From contig NZ_JABBFZ010000025.1 of assembly GCF_012927125.1 (NCBI RefSeq), positions 26,011 through 90,010 on the forward strand: 64,000 nucleotides of DNA. The letters are read 5' to 3'. The notes under the pieces are model-generated. The model did not search any database. It saw only the letters and a list, made by a program, of their open reading frames with translations, and was not told where the DNA came from. Below are positions 52,826-61,722 of this stretch, piece by piece (within the stretch, counting starts at the first letter, position 1; every line of letters begins with the position of its first letter). Source of the stretch: Paraburkholderia antibiotica (lineage in GTDB: Bacteria > Pseudomonadota > Gammaproteobacteria > Burkholderiales > Burkholderiaceae). The position numbers were made by a program, and so were the translations under genes.

Positions 52826-54064
52826 ATGACCGTTACGTTCGTTCGCCGTTCGTCGCGCCGCAGTGGTTTTACGCGAGCTGTTACCCGCACTCGCGCGGCG
52901 CTGGCTGTGCTGAGCGCGCTGGCCGCGGCCGCGTTGCTGCCCGCGCCCGTTTTCGCGGCCGATGCCGCGCCGCTGAAAATCGGTTTTATTGGCACGCTGT
53001 CCGGGCCGGCTGGCGCGCTTGGTCAGGATCAATACGATGCGTTGATGCTCGCGGTCGAGCAGAAGGGCGGCAAGCTCGGCGGCGTGCCGGTGCAGATCGT
53101 GCGCGAAGACGATCAGCTGAAGCCGGACCTTGCGCTGCAGGAAGCGCAGCAGCTGATCAGCCGCGACGGCGTGAAGATCATCACCGGCGTGACGTTCTCG
53201 AACGTGATGATGGCGATTCACAAGCCGGTGACGAGCGCGGGCGTGGTGCTGATCGGCTCGAACGCGGGGCCAACGCAACTGGCCGGCGCGGGTTGCTCGC
53301 CGTTGTTCTTCTCCACCTCGTGGAATAACGACGAGCTGCATGAAGCCGGCGGTCAACTGGTGACGAATCTCGGCTACAAGCGCGTCTACGTGATGGCGCC
53401 GAACTACCAGGCCGGCCGCGATGCGGTGTCCGGCTTCAAGCGCGACTATCGCGGCTCGATCGCCGACGAAGTCTATACGCAGGTCAACCAGCCCGACTAC
53501 TCGGCCGAGCTGTCGCAACTGCAGGCCGCGCAACCGGATGCGGTGTACGTGTTCTATCCGGGCGGGATGGGCGTGAACTTCGTCAAGCAGTATCGGCAGG
53601 CTGGCCTGCTCGGCAAGATTCCGCTGATCTCGGTATCGACGATCGACGGCACCACGCTGCCCGCGCTGAAGGAACTCGCGGTAGGCGCGATCACCAGCTC
53701 GCCGTATTCGCCGGACCTGCAGAACCCGCAGAACACCCAGTTCGTCGCGGCGTTCACGAAGAAATACGGCCGCGTGCCGTCGATGTACGCGGCGCAATCG
53801 TACGATGCGGCCACGCTGCTCGACACCGCGCTCGCCACGGTCAAGGGCAACGTGTCGGACACCCAGGCATTGCGCCGCGCGCTCGCCGGCGCGAAGTTCC
53901 AGTCGGTGCGCGGTCCGTTCAGCTTCGACTCGAACCAGTTCCCGCGCGCGGGCTTCTATCGCGTCGACGTGGTGCGCACGGCCAACGGTGCGACGTTCGA
54001 AGCGAAAGGTCCGATCGTGCCGAAGGTCAACAACCCCGTTGCACAGCAGTGCAAGATGAACTGA
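52826..54064 (+). CDS. Liv-type ABC transporter periplasmic binding protein, nba-linked
   Basis: 412 residues. A long n-region signal peptide (LSALAAAALLPAPVFAAD) is followed by the Peripla_BP_6 core: IGFIGTLSGPAGALGQDQYDALMLAVEQKGG and NQPDYSAELSQLQAAQPDAVYVFYPGG. This branch includes binding proteins for aromatic acids as well as branched-chain amino acids. It is 69 bp after nbaD and starts a complete importer, so the ligand is likely the operon's aromatic substrate (3-hydroxyanthranilate, kynurenine or relative). That assignment is inference. Confidence 0.88.
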   Translation: MTVTFVRRSSRRSGFTRAVTRTRAALAVLSALAAAALLPAPVFAADAAPLKIGFIGTLSGPAGALGQDQYDALMLAVEQKGGKLGGVPVQIVREDDQLKPDLALQEAQQLISRDGVKIITGVTFSNVMMAIHKPVTSAGVVLIGSNAGPTQLAGAGCSPLFFSTSWNNDELHEAGGQLVTNLGYKRVYVMAPNYQAGRDAVSGFKRDYRGSIADEVYTQVNQPDYSAELSQLQAAQPDAVYVFYPGGMGVNFVKQYRQAGLLGKIPLISVSTIDGTTLPALKELAVGAITSSPYSPDLQNPQNTQFVAAFTKKYGRVPSMYAAQSYDAATLLDTALATVKGNVSDTQALRRALAGAKFQSVRGPFSFDSNQFPRAGFYRVDVVRTANGATFEAKGPIVPKVNNPVAQQCKMN

Positions 54065-54077
54065 GCGGAAGCCGGCG

Positions 54078-54998
54078 ATGAACCTCACGTTGTTCGTCAT
54101 GCAATGCCTGAACGGCTTGCAGCTCGGCGTGCTGCTGTTTCTGATGGCGGCCGGGCTGACGCTCGTTTTCGGCATTCTGAATTTCGTCAATCTCGCGCAC
54201 GGTTCGCTGTACATGACGGGCGCGTTCATTGGCGCGCTGGTCTATAACCAGAGCGGCTCGTTCGCGCTGGCCGCACTTGCGGTGGTGGCCGCGCTCGTCG
54301 CGCTCGGCATGCTGCTCGAATCGGTGGTGTTCCGTCGGCTGTATCAGCGGCATCACCTCGATCAGGTGCTCGCGACCTTCGGGCTGATCCTGTTCTTCAA
54401 CGAACTGACCCGCACGATCTGGGGGCCGTCGCCGTACTACATGGAAGTGCCCGACGCGCTGGCGGGCGCGGTCAATCTGTTCGGCCTGCACTATCCGGCC
54501 TATCGGCTGCTGATCGTCGCGGTCGGGCTCGCGGTCGCGGCCGGCTGCTACGTCGTGATTCACCGCACGCGGATCGGCATGCTGATTCGCGCGGGCGCGA
54601 CGCATCGCGAGATGGTCGCCGCGCTCGGCGTGAACGTGGTGTTGCTCAACGCGGTGCTGTTCGGCGTCGCGGCGGCGCTCGCGGGGATTGCGGGTCTGCT
54701 GGCCGGGCCGATCCTGTCGGTACAGCCGGGCATGGGCGAGCCGGTGCTGATCCTGACGATGGTCGTGATCGTGATCGGCGGCATCGGTTCGATTCGCGGC
54801 GCGTTTCTCGGCGCGCTGCTGGTCGGCGTGGTCGATACGCTTGGGCGCACGCTGCTACCTGCGTTGCTGCGCCAGGTGCTGGAGCGCAGCAGCGCCGATA
54901 CGGCCGGCCCCGCGCTCGCGTCGATGCTGATCTACATCCTGATGGCGCTCGTGCTCGCATGGCGTCCGCAGGGACTCTTCCCCGTCAAACATTCCTGA
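54078..54998 (+). CDS. LivH-type ABC transporter permease
   Basis: 306 residues with about eight spans. It begins FVMQCLNGLQLGVLLFLMAAGLTLVFGILNFVNLAHGS, the LivH hallmark, and has AALGVNVVLLNAVLFGVAAALAGIAGLLAGP in the cytoplasmic coupling region. It forms the membrane channel with the following LivM-type subunit. 13 bp from the binding-protein gene. Confidence 0.93.
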   Translation: MNLTLFVMQCLNGLQLGVLLFLMAAGLTLVFGILNFVNLAHGSLYMTGAFIGALVYNQSGSFALAALAVVAALVALGMLLESVVFRRLYQRHHLDQVLATFGLILFFNELTRTIWGPSPYYMEVPDALAGAVNLFGLHYPAYRLLIVAVGLAVAAGCYVVIHRTRIGMLIRAGATHREMVAALGVNVVLLNAVLFGVAAALAGIAGLLAGPILSVQPGMGEPVLILTMVVIVIGGIGSIRGAFLGALLVGVVDTLGRTLLPALLRQVLERSSADTAGPALASMLIYILMALVLAWRPQGLFPVKHS

Positions 54999-55005
54999 GC
55001 CCGAC

Positions 55006-56046
55006 ATGATGCCTTCTTCTGTTTCCGCGGCCCGCGCGACGCGCGCGCAAGGCGCGGCGGGCGCCATGGGCCGTCGCGTGAGTTACGTCGACCGGCTCGG
55101 CTGGCTGCTTGCCGTGCTGCTGCTCGCGGTGCCCGCCTATGCGGCACTGACCGGCCAGCCGTTTCTGGTGGTGCTGTTCGCGCGCATTGCGATCTTCGCG
55201 ATCGCCGCGCTGTCGCTCGATCTGATGCTGGGCGTCGGCGGCCTCGTCAGCTTCGGCCACGCGCTGTATTTCGGACTCGGCGCGTACGCGACCGGGATGC
55301 TTGCGCAGCATGGCGTGGCGAGCGGCACGCTGCATCTGGCGGTGACGCTCGCGGCCTGCGCGTTGGTTGCGCTCGTGACCGGCGCGATCGCGCTGCGCAC
55401 CAGCGGCATCGCGTTCATCATGATTACGCTCGCGTTTGCGCAGATGTTCTATTTCTTCGCGGTGAGCCTGCGCGAATACGGCGGCGACGACGGCTTCGCG
55501 CTCGCCAACGCGAGCCGCTTCGGCGGCGTGTCGCTCGGCGATTCGATCTCGCTGTACTACGTGGCGGCCGGCTTGCTGGTTGCGCTGCTGCTGTTCGGCC
55601 GGCGTTTTCTGAAGAGCGCGGCCGGCATGACGCTCGGCGGCATTCGCATCAACGAGCGCCGGATGCGCGCGCTCGGCGTGCCGGCCACCCAGATGAAGCT
55701 CGCCGTGTATGTGATCGCCGCGATGCTGTGCGGCGTCGCGGGCATGCTGTTCGCGAACCTCACGCAGTTCGTCGCGCCGTCGTATATGTCGTGGACGATG
55801 TCGGGCGATCTGATCGTGATGGTCGTGATCGGCGGCGCGGGTAGCTTCGTCGGTCCGCTGCTCGGCACGCTCGTGATGGTGCTGCTCGAAGAAGGCCTGA
55901 AAAGCGTCACCGAGCACTGGATGCTGGTCATGGGACCGTTGATCGTGATCGCCGTGCTGCTGAGCCGGCGCGGTCTGATCGGTCTTGCGTATGCGCTCGA
56001 TGCGCGGCGCGAGCGCAGCCGGGCGTCGCAGGGAGGTGCGCAATGA
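55006..56046 (+). CDS. LivM-type ABC transporter permease
   Basis: 346 residues. After a ~35-residue basic N-terminus come about nine spans, with LDLMLGVGGLVSFGHALYFGLGAYATGM and MVVIGGAGSFVGPLLGTLVMVLLEEG, typical of LivM. Its 3' end overlaps the next ATG (ATGA at 56043-56046). Confidence 0.93.
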   Translation: MMPSSVSAARATRAQGAAGAMGRRVSYVDRLGWLLAVLLLAVPAYAALTGQPFLVVLFARIAIFAIAALSLDLMLGVGGLVSFGHALYFGLGAYATGMLAQHGVASGTLHLAVTLAACALVALVTGAIALRTSGIAFIMITLAFAQMFYFFAVSLREYGGDDGFALANASRFGGVSLGDSISLYYVAAGLLVALLLFGRRFLKSAAGMTLGGIRINERRMRALGVPATQMKLAVYVIAAMLCGVAGMLFANLTQFVAPSYMSWTMSGDLIVMVVIGGAGSFVGPLLGTLVMVLLEEGLKSVTEHWMLVMGPLIVIAVLLSRRGLIGLAYALDARRERSRASQGGAQ

Positions 56047-56816
56047 GTCTGCTCTACGTGCAAGGGCTGGTGAAGCGCTACGGCGGCTTCACGGCGACCG
56101 ACCATTTCAGCGTGACCGTCGAGCCCGGCGAGATTCACGCGGTGATCGGCCCGAACGGCGCGGGCAAGAGCACGCTGATCGGTCAACTGGCCGGCGAATT
56201 GACGCCCGACGAAGGCACGATCCATTTCGCGGGCGGCGACGTCACGCATCTGAGCGTCGAGCGGCGCGCGCGGCTTGGACTCGCGCGCTCGTATCAGATC
56301 ACCTCGGTGCTGCCCGAATACACCGCGCTCGACAACGTGTTGCTCGCGGTCAATGCACAGCGCGCGTCGCGTTTCAACTGCTGGAGCCGGCTGGGGGCGC
56401 GCGGCGAGGTACTCGACGAAGCGCTCGCGCTGCTCGAGCAAACCGGTCTTGCCGCGCAGGCGCACGTCTGCGTGGCGGAGATGGCGCATGGCGAGCACCG
56501 TCAGCTCGAACTGGCGATGGCGTTGGCAAGTCGCCCGCAACTGCTGCTGCTCGACGAACCGATGGCCGGCATGAGCCAGGCCGAAACGGTGCAGATGACC
56601 GCGCAATTGCAGGCGCTGAAGGGTTCGCACGCGATGCTGCTGGTCGAGCACGACATGGACGCCGTGTTCGCGCTCGCCGATCGCATCACGGTGCTGGTCT
56701 ATGGCAAGGCGCTCGCGACCGGCACGCCCGACGAAATCCGCACGAATCCAGCTGTGCGCGCGGCCTATCTCGGCGATGAGAAAGCGCAGTCGAATCTGTC
56801 AGGGAGCATTGCATGA
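56043..56816 (+). CDS. LivG-type ABC transporter ATPase
   Basis: 257 residues. Walker A GPNGAGKSTLIGQLAGE (near residue 37), Walker B QLLLLDEPMAGMS, switch His in LLVEHDMD. The signature motif reads MAHGEHRQLELAMAL, more divergent than the usual LSxGQ, as is common in LivG/UrtD relatives. Overlaps both neighbours by four bases. Confidence 0.92.
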   Translation: MSLLYVQGLVKRYGGFTATDHFSVTVEPGEIHAVIGPNGAGKSTLIGQLAGELTPDEGTIHFAGGDVTHLSVERRARLGLARSYQITSVLPEYTALDNVLLAVNAQRASRFNCWSRLGARGEVLDEALALLEQTGLAAQAHVCVAEMAHGEHRQLELAMALASRPQLLLLDEPMAGMSQAETVQMTAQLQALKGSHAMLLVEHDMDAVFALADRITVLVYGKALATGTPDEIRTNPAVRAAYLGDEKAQSNLSGSIA

Positions 56817-57523
56817 GCCGCCTGCTCGAAGTCGCTTCGCTCGAAGCGTTCTATGGCCGCAGCCAGGCGCTGTTCGGCGTCGAGCTGAACATCGACGACG
56901 GCCAGTTCGTGACGATGCTCGGCCGCAACGGCATGGGCAAATCGACGACGGTCAAATCGATTGCCGGCTTGCTGAAATCGCGCCGCGGTTCGATCCGCAT
57001 GGCGGGTCAGCCGATCGAGAGCGCGCCGTCGTATCGGATCGCGCGCGCGGGTATCGGGCTCGTGCCGGAAGGGCGTCATATCTTTCCGACGCTGACCGTG
57101 CGCGAGAATCTGGTGGCCACCGCGCGCCACGTCGAGCGGCCGGGCGGCGCGTGGACACTGCAACGCGTCTATCAGCTGTTTCCGCGTCTCGAGGAGCGCG
57201 CACGCAATCTCGGCTCGGCGTTGTCCGGCGGCGAACAGCAGATGCTCGCGATCGGCCGCGCGTTGATGACGAACCCGCGTCTACTGATTCTCGACGAAGC
57301 AACCGAAGGGCTCGCGCCGCTGATTCGCGAGGAGATCTGGAAGTGCCTCGCGGAGTTGAAGAAGACGGGTCTCGCGATTCTGTGCATCGATAAAAACCTG
57401 GCGTCCCAGCTTGCAATCGCGGATTATCACTACGTGATGTCGAAAGGCGCGGTGGTGTGGCAGGGTACGTCCGCGCAATTGACTGCCGAGGCGGATGCGT
57501 TGCATGCGCATTTGAGTATCTGA
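56813..57523 (+). CDS. LivF-type ABC transporter ATPase
   Basis: 236 residues. Walker A GRNGMGKSTTVKSIAG, signature LSGGEQQMLAIGRALM, Walker B LLILDEATEGLAP. The usual switch His is replaced: the family's EQN/EHD region reads LCIDKNLASQLA here, which is unusual and might lower ATPase activity of this half. The stop codon is embedded in an 8-bp tandem repeat. Confidence 0.9.
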   Translation: MSRLLEVASLEAFYGRSQALFGVELNIDDGQFVTMLGRNGMGKSTTVKSIAGLLKSRRGSIRMAGQPIESAPSYRIARAGIGLVPEGRHIFPTLTVRENLVATARHVERPGGAWTLQRVYQLFPRLEERARNLGSALSGGEQQMLAIGRALMTNPRLLILDEATEGLAPLIREEIWKCLAELKKTGLAILCIDKNLASQLAIADYHYVMSKGAVVWQGTSAQLTAEADALHAHLSI

Positions 57524-57544
57524 GTATCTGAGTATCTGAGCATC
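57513..57544 (+). repeat. 8-bp tandem repeat (TGAGTATC)x4 spanning the livF-like stop
   Basis: TGAGTATC at 57513, 57521 and 57529, TGAGCATC at 57537, and a further TGA at 57545. The gene's stop is the TGA at 57521. Because the unit is 8 bp, the later TGAs fall in the other two frames and then frame 0 again, closing all three. Confidence 0.8.
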
Positions 57545-57673
57545 TGAACTGGGCTGTTTTGCTTGAGTGTGTTTTGCCGCGACGCTTCAGGGCGTGCGCG
57601 GCATTTTTTGTCTTTGCCGCTGCCGCCGCAGTTTCCACAGCATTTGCAGCATTCGCCAGAAAAAGGACTCTTC

Positions 57674-58540
57674 ATGCCGTTCGATCTGACCTTCGCCGAT
57701 CTCGCCGAACGCGCGGTGCAGTACAACGCGCGCGCGTCGGTGAGCGACTTCGATGCCGAGATGCGTACGTATGCGTCGCTTGCGCTGACCTCGCGGCGGC
57801 GCTGCGCCGGCATACTCGATCTTCAGTACGGAATGGGGCAGGCCGAGCGCATCGATATTTTTCCGGCTGCCGCGGCGGCGCAGGCTGCGCCTGTGTTCGT
57901 CTACATTCACGGCGGCTATTGGCGCTCGCAGCGGAAGGAGGATGCATGCTCGATGGCGGCGGCGCTGACTGACGCGGGCATCGCCGTTGCGATGATCGAG
58001 TACACGCTGCTGCCCGAGGCCACGTTGGCGGAGGTGGTGCGTGAGGTGCGCAGTGCAATTGCGTGGCTCTACCAGCATGGCGCTACGTATGGAATCGATA
58101 CGCAGCGCATCCATGTGTGCGGGAGTTCGGCGGGCGGGCATCTGGTCGGCATGCTTTACGCGGACGACTGGCAGGAACGTTTTAACGTGCCGCGCGATGT
58201 GATTAAAGGCGTGATGGGGCTGAGCGGGCTCTACGACATTCGTCCGCTGTGCGATATCGGCGTCAACGACTGGCTGCGGTTGTATCCGGATCAGGCGGCG
58301 TTGCTGAGTCCGGCATTATGTCTGCCGGAGACGGCGCCGCCGTTGGTGTTGTCGGTGGGCGGCCTGGAGACGACCGGGTTCAGGAATCAGACGCTGCAGT
58401 TTCATGAGGACGTCGAGCGGCGTGGGTTGCCGGTCTCGCTCGTGGCGGATACGCAGTCGAATCACTTCAATATCGTCAACGAGTTGGCGCGGCCGGGGAG
58501 TGCGTTGTTTGAGGCGGTGATGGGGATGGTTAAGGGTTAA
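57674..58540 (+). CDS. Alpha/beta hydrolase, kynurenine formamidase (arylformamidase)-like
   Basis: 288 residues from the ATG with AAAAGGACTCTTC upstream. The AFMID-type oxyanion motif HGGYWR lies near residue 80, the nucleophile in VCGSSAGGH near 150, and the likely catalytic His in SNHFNIVNEL near 268. YNARASVSDFDAEM at the N-terminus is also typical of this branch. Such enzymes hydrolyse N-formylkynurenine or other formyl-anilides and esters. At the end of an operon for 3-hydroxyanthranilate breakdown and aromatic uptake, release of kynurenine or a (formyl)anthranilate is plausible. A general esterase is the alternative. Confidence 0.75.
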   Translation: MPFDLTFADLAERAVQYNARASVSDFDAEMRTYASLALTSRRRCAGILDLQYGMGQAERIDIFPAAAAAQAAPVFVYIHGGYWRSQRKEDACSMAAALTDAGIAVAMIEYTLLPEATLAEVVREVRSAIAWLYQHGATYGIDTQRIHVCGSSAGGHLVGMLYADDWQERFNVPRDVIKGVMGLSGLYDIRPLCDIGVNDWLRLYPDQAALLSPALCLPETAPPLVLSVGGLETTGFRNQTLQFHEDVERRGLPVSLVADTQSNHFNIVNELARPGSALFEAVMGMVKG

Positions 58541-58651
58541 GGGTGCTTGAAAGGATGATCGCGTGGAGGTGCCCAATCGGCAATGGGCCATCATCGAAGT
58601 GGGTCGACAATGGCCCCTAGCGTTCAGGCTAGATATGCAAGCGAAGAGGCA

Positions 58652-59563
58652 TCAATTGCCGCTTAATAGCGCTCGCAAGATATAGCCCGCGATGCGCGGA
58701 TTCTCCTTGATACGCCGCGTGCTATATCCGTACCAGTCGTGGCCGTAGGGAACATATACGCGGACCTGAAACCCCATCGACCGCAGACGCTCGCGCAAGG
58801 GCTCACCTACCCCGAGCAGCATCTGGAATTCGAAGCGGTCTGGTTCGATCTCCTCGCGCTGGATCCACGTGATCAACGACTCGATTAAGGTTTCATCGTG
58901 CGTTGCGATGCCAACGAACGATCCCGCCCGCAACGCGCTCGATACATGCCGTACGAAATGTTCGTTGATCGCGTTGCGATTTCGCGAGGCATCGGCGACC
59001 AGATGTGTCTCCGCCTCGGCATAAATGCCCTTGCAAATGCGTAGCCGGTTCATCCGGTGTTGGAGTGGGCCGATGTCGTCGTAGGTGCGCTTCAGATATG
59101 CCTGCAGCGCAATGCCCATATTCGCGTTCGCCGTTTCGATCCGTGCGAAGAGGTCGAGGGTCTTTTGCGTGCAGGTCACGTCTTCCATGTCGAGACAGGC
59201 GGTGATGCCTCGCGTAGTCGCCGCATCGAGAATGCGTAAAACGTGTCGTTTGCAGCTGGCTTCGTCCAATAGCAAGCCGAATGCGGAGGGCTTGATCGAC
59301 AGTTCGGTGCGTAAGCCGTCGGCATGTAGCGCATCGATGAGCGTCAGATGCTCAAGTACTACTGCCTCGACTTCCGTAGGCGACGAAACTGTTTCACCGA
59401 GCAAATCGAGCGTTGTGGAATAGCCCGCTGCGTGCAACGAGCGAATGCGATCGAGCGCGTCGGCGAGCGTTGCGCCGGCAATATAGCGACGCGAAATCTT
59501 CCGGATCAGTGAACGGGGAACGAATGGGATGGCGCGTGCTGCCATCGTATTGAGAATACGCAT
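58652..59563 (-). CDS. Proline dehydrogenase (monofunctional, PutA PRODH-like)
   Basis: 303 residues. PRODH barrel motifs: STTLDLLGETVSS (near 50), TACLDMEDV, ALQAYLKRTYDD, RICKGIYAEAE, FVGIATHDE, and VYVPYGHDWYGYSTRRIKENP, whose Arg pair binds the proline carboxylate. FAD enzyme oxidising L-proline to P5C at the inner membrane. Short stand-alone type as in Gram-positives and some proteobacteria; no P5C dehydrogenase adjacent. Converges with the hydrolase. Confidence 0.9.
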   Translation of the reverse strand: MRILNTMAARAIPFVPRSLIRKISRRYIAGATLADALDRIRSLHAAGYSTTLDLLGETVSSPTEVEAVVLEHLTLIDALHADGLRTELSIKPSAFGLLLDEASCKRHVLRILDAATTRGITACLDMEDVTCTQKTLDLFARIETANANMGIALQAYLKRTYDDIGPLQHRMNRLRICKGIYAEAETHLVADASRNRNAINEHFVRHVSSALRAGSFVGIATHDETLIESLITWIQREEIEPDRFEFQMLLGVGEPLRERLRSMGFQVRVYVPYGHDWYGYSTRRIKENPRIAGYILRALLSGN

Positions 59564-59938
59564 GTTGGTCTCACGAAAATGCCGCCGTGCGATGCCAGAC
59601 GCTTTGCGTCGGATCGAACGGCATCGCCGGATCGCCGATGCGAGTCCGGAACGAATGGCCGTGTCAGTGCAGGGAATGGCAGTGACAGAGGCTGTTCAGC
59701 GCGTTTTCGAAGGAGGCCAGGCAGCTGCGTACATTGCGGATGAGGTATGAGGATGCGCTAACGATCAGTGAACAAAGACGCGGATTTGCAGCACGCTTGC
59801 TGTCTCGCGTCATGGGGCGGTCGATCATAGCATGGGTTGTCGCGGTGCGATCCGGCCTGGACCGATGGCGGTAGCGGTTGCGACCGGACCGCTTGGAACG
59901 GCACGCACCCTCCATCGATCGCAACTTGCGAACCACAC
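59564..59938. other. Intergenic region upstream of proline dehydrogenase, no gene seen
   Basis: About 375 bp between the proline dehydrogenase start and the symporter stop (both minus strand). Short ORFs lack support. The promoter of the dehydrogenase should lie here, but no clear boxes or repeats are visible. Confidence 0.4.
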
Positions 59939-61309
59939 TTAGACAACCGGCACTGTCTTGCGCCCACCCTCCGGAGCACGATTTTCTTCTTCCGCAACCT
60001 CGCCGATATCCGCCTGCTCGGCCGTCGACAACTCAGCCGCGATAAACCCGGTGCGATTCAGCAGCGCGATCATGCAAACGAGCGACACCAGTGCATACAG
60101 CGCCGAAGCAATCGCCACGCCGGTAATGCTGCCGGTGGAATTGAGCACCCACTGGGCGAGGACCGGAGTGCCGCCTCCCACGACCAGCGAGCAGAGCTGA
60201 TACGACAACGACAGCCCCGTGTAGCGCACCTTCGCAGGAAAGACCCGCGCGAGAATCCCGCCTACCGCGCCATAGAACATCGAATGCGGAATGGTCGCGA
60301 GACACATGCCGACGACGGCGATCCAGTAGACCTTCGTTTCGATCGCGAAGAACATCGCCGGCATCAGGATGAATTCCGGCAGCACCATCAGGCAGACCGC
60401 CTTGCGCATGTCCATCCGTTGCACAAGCAGCGCGCCGAGCGGCTGCGTGATGAACTGAACCACCAGCGCCGTCACGATGATGCCGAGGAACGTCCCCTGC
60501 GAATAGCCGAGCTCCTTCGTCGCCCACGACAGCGCGAACGTGGTCTTGAAGTACGTGACGTGAATGACGGGCAGCACGCCGGCGGCGAGCAGCACGATGA
60601 CCCAGTGCTTGCGCAGCACTTCGAGAACCGGCAGTTTGACGGTCTGCTTCTGCTTGATGACCCGCTTCATGTCCTCCGGCTCTTCGAGCTTGAGGCGAAT
60701 CACCATGCCGAGAATTACCAGCGTGGCCGACAACAGGAACGGAATGCGCCAGCCCCACGTGACGAACTCCGGCGTGGGCAGCGCGCTGAGCGCGAAGAAC
60801 ACCAGCGTCGCGAGCAGATTGCCGGTCGGCGAGCCCTGTTGCGCGAAAGCCGAGTAGAGGATGCTCTTGTTCCTGGGTGCGCTTTCGCTGGCGATCAGCA
60901 CCGCCCCGCCCCATTCGCCGCCGACGGCGATGCCCTGAATGACCCGCAGCAGTACGAGACCGGCCGGCGCCCATGCGCCGATCTGCGCATAGCCTGGCAA
61001 CAGGCCGATGCCGGTGGTGGCCACGCCCATCATGACGAGTGTGATTACCAGCGTGGTCTTGCGGCCGATGCGGTCGCCGAGATGGCCGAAGATGAGCCCG
61101 CCGATCGGCCGCGCCACGAACCCGGCCCATAGCGTCAGGAACGAGAGCAGCGTGGCGATGCCGGGGTCGAGCGTGCTGGAGAAGAACACCTTGCCGAACA
61201 CGAGCGCGGCGGCGAAGCCGTAAATGTAGAAGTCATACCATTCGATCGTGGTACCGATGAAGGCAGCGATCGCGGCGCGCCTGGGTTGCCCGTTGTTCTG
61301 ACCTGCCAT
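59939..61309 (-). CDS. MHS-family (MFS) metabolite:H+ symporter
   Basis: 456 residues from MAGQNNGQPRRAAIAAFIGTTIEWYDFYIYG, with GGAGACAGTC upstream. Twelve spans; the MFS motif GHLGDRIGRKTTL and MHS motif VGGEWGGAVLIASE are clear. Related carriers import shikimate, proline/betaine, citrate or alpha-ketoglutarate. Substrate unknown; the neighbouring proline dehydrogenase on the same strand is suggestive but 375 bp away. A palindrome lies ~140 bp upstream of the start. Confidence 0.92.
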   Translation of the reverse strand: MAGQNNGQPRRAAIAAFIGTTIEWYDFYIYGFAAALVFGKVFFSSTLDPGIATLLSFLTLWAGFVARPIGGLIFGHLGDRIGRKTTLVITLVMMGVATTGIGLLPGYAQIGAWAPAGLVLLRVIQGIAVGGEWGGAVLIASESAPRNKSILYSAFAQQGSPTGNLLATLVFFALSALPTPEFVTWGWRIPFLLSATLVILGMVIRLKLEEPEDMKRVIKQKQTVKLPVLEVLRKHWVIVLLAAGVLPVIHVTYFKTTFALSWATKELGYSQGTFLGIIVTALVVQFITQPLGALLVQRMDMRKAVCLMVLPEFILMPAMFFAIETKVYWIAVVGMCLATIPHSMFYGAVGGILARVFPAKVRYTGLSLSYQLCSLVVGGGTPVLAQWVLNSTGSITGVAIASALYALVSLVCMIALLNRTGFIAAELSTAEQADIGEVAEEENRAPEGGRKTVPVV

Positions 61310-61722
61310 GACTGTCTCCGGTGTTTTTCTCACGTCTCTTGAGCGTCGGCCGGGTCGAATCGACTCTCGACGCCGCTGCCGTGTTGCTGAAAGCCGTTCG
61401 TCAGAATAATCAGGATGCCGATAAATGACTAATACAGGATTGTTTATGTGCGATAAGCGTTGCTTATCGAAGGATTGGGGAGAAGTGGGGTGTGGCTTGA
61501 TCGATTGACGTCGCTTCGCACGAGCGGACGGTTGCCGGTGGCCAACGGCGTTAGGACTCACGGTACGCGAAAATCATCCGTTGCCCATTTCATGTTTCGT
61601 CGTTTGCGGCTAACCTCCAAGTGCTCGATTGAATTGAGTGACGTTGAAATGTCTTTGTTCAAGAGGCGATACAACGGTATGACGTAGTACATGCGTACTG
61701 CAGTTCTGGCGGAATAAGGGTA
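61310..61722. promoter_or_regulatory. Divergent intergenic region with 19-bp palindrome
   Basis: CGATAAGC-GTT-GCTTATCG is a perfect dyad at 61451-61469. Its core ATAAG-N5-CTTAT resembles LysR-type recognition sites (T-N11-A). It lies ~140 bp upstream of the symporter. From about 61570 the sequence becomes AT-richer toward the immunity-like gene. A short ORF at 61460-61687 has no recognisable features. Confidence 0.5.

Noticed and set aside
51725..54229. 834-residue minus-strand ORF antisense to ACMSD and the binding protein
   Set aside because: His/Arg-rich composition typical of antisense to GC-rich coding DNA; both sense genes are unequivocal.
61460..61687. 75-codon ORF between the symporter and the immunity-like gene
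   Set aside because: Starts inside the palindrome region and shows no recognisable domain or ribosome binding site.
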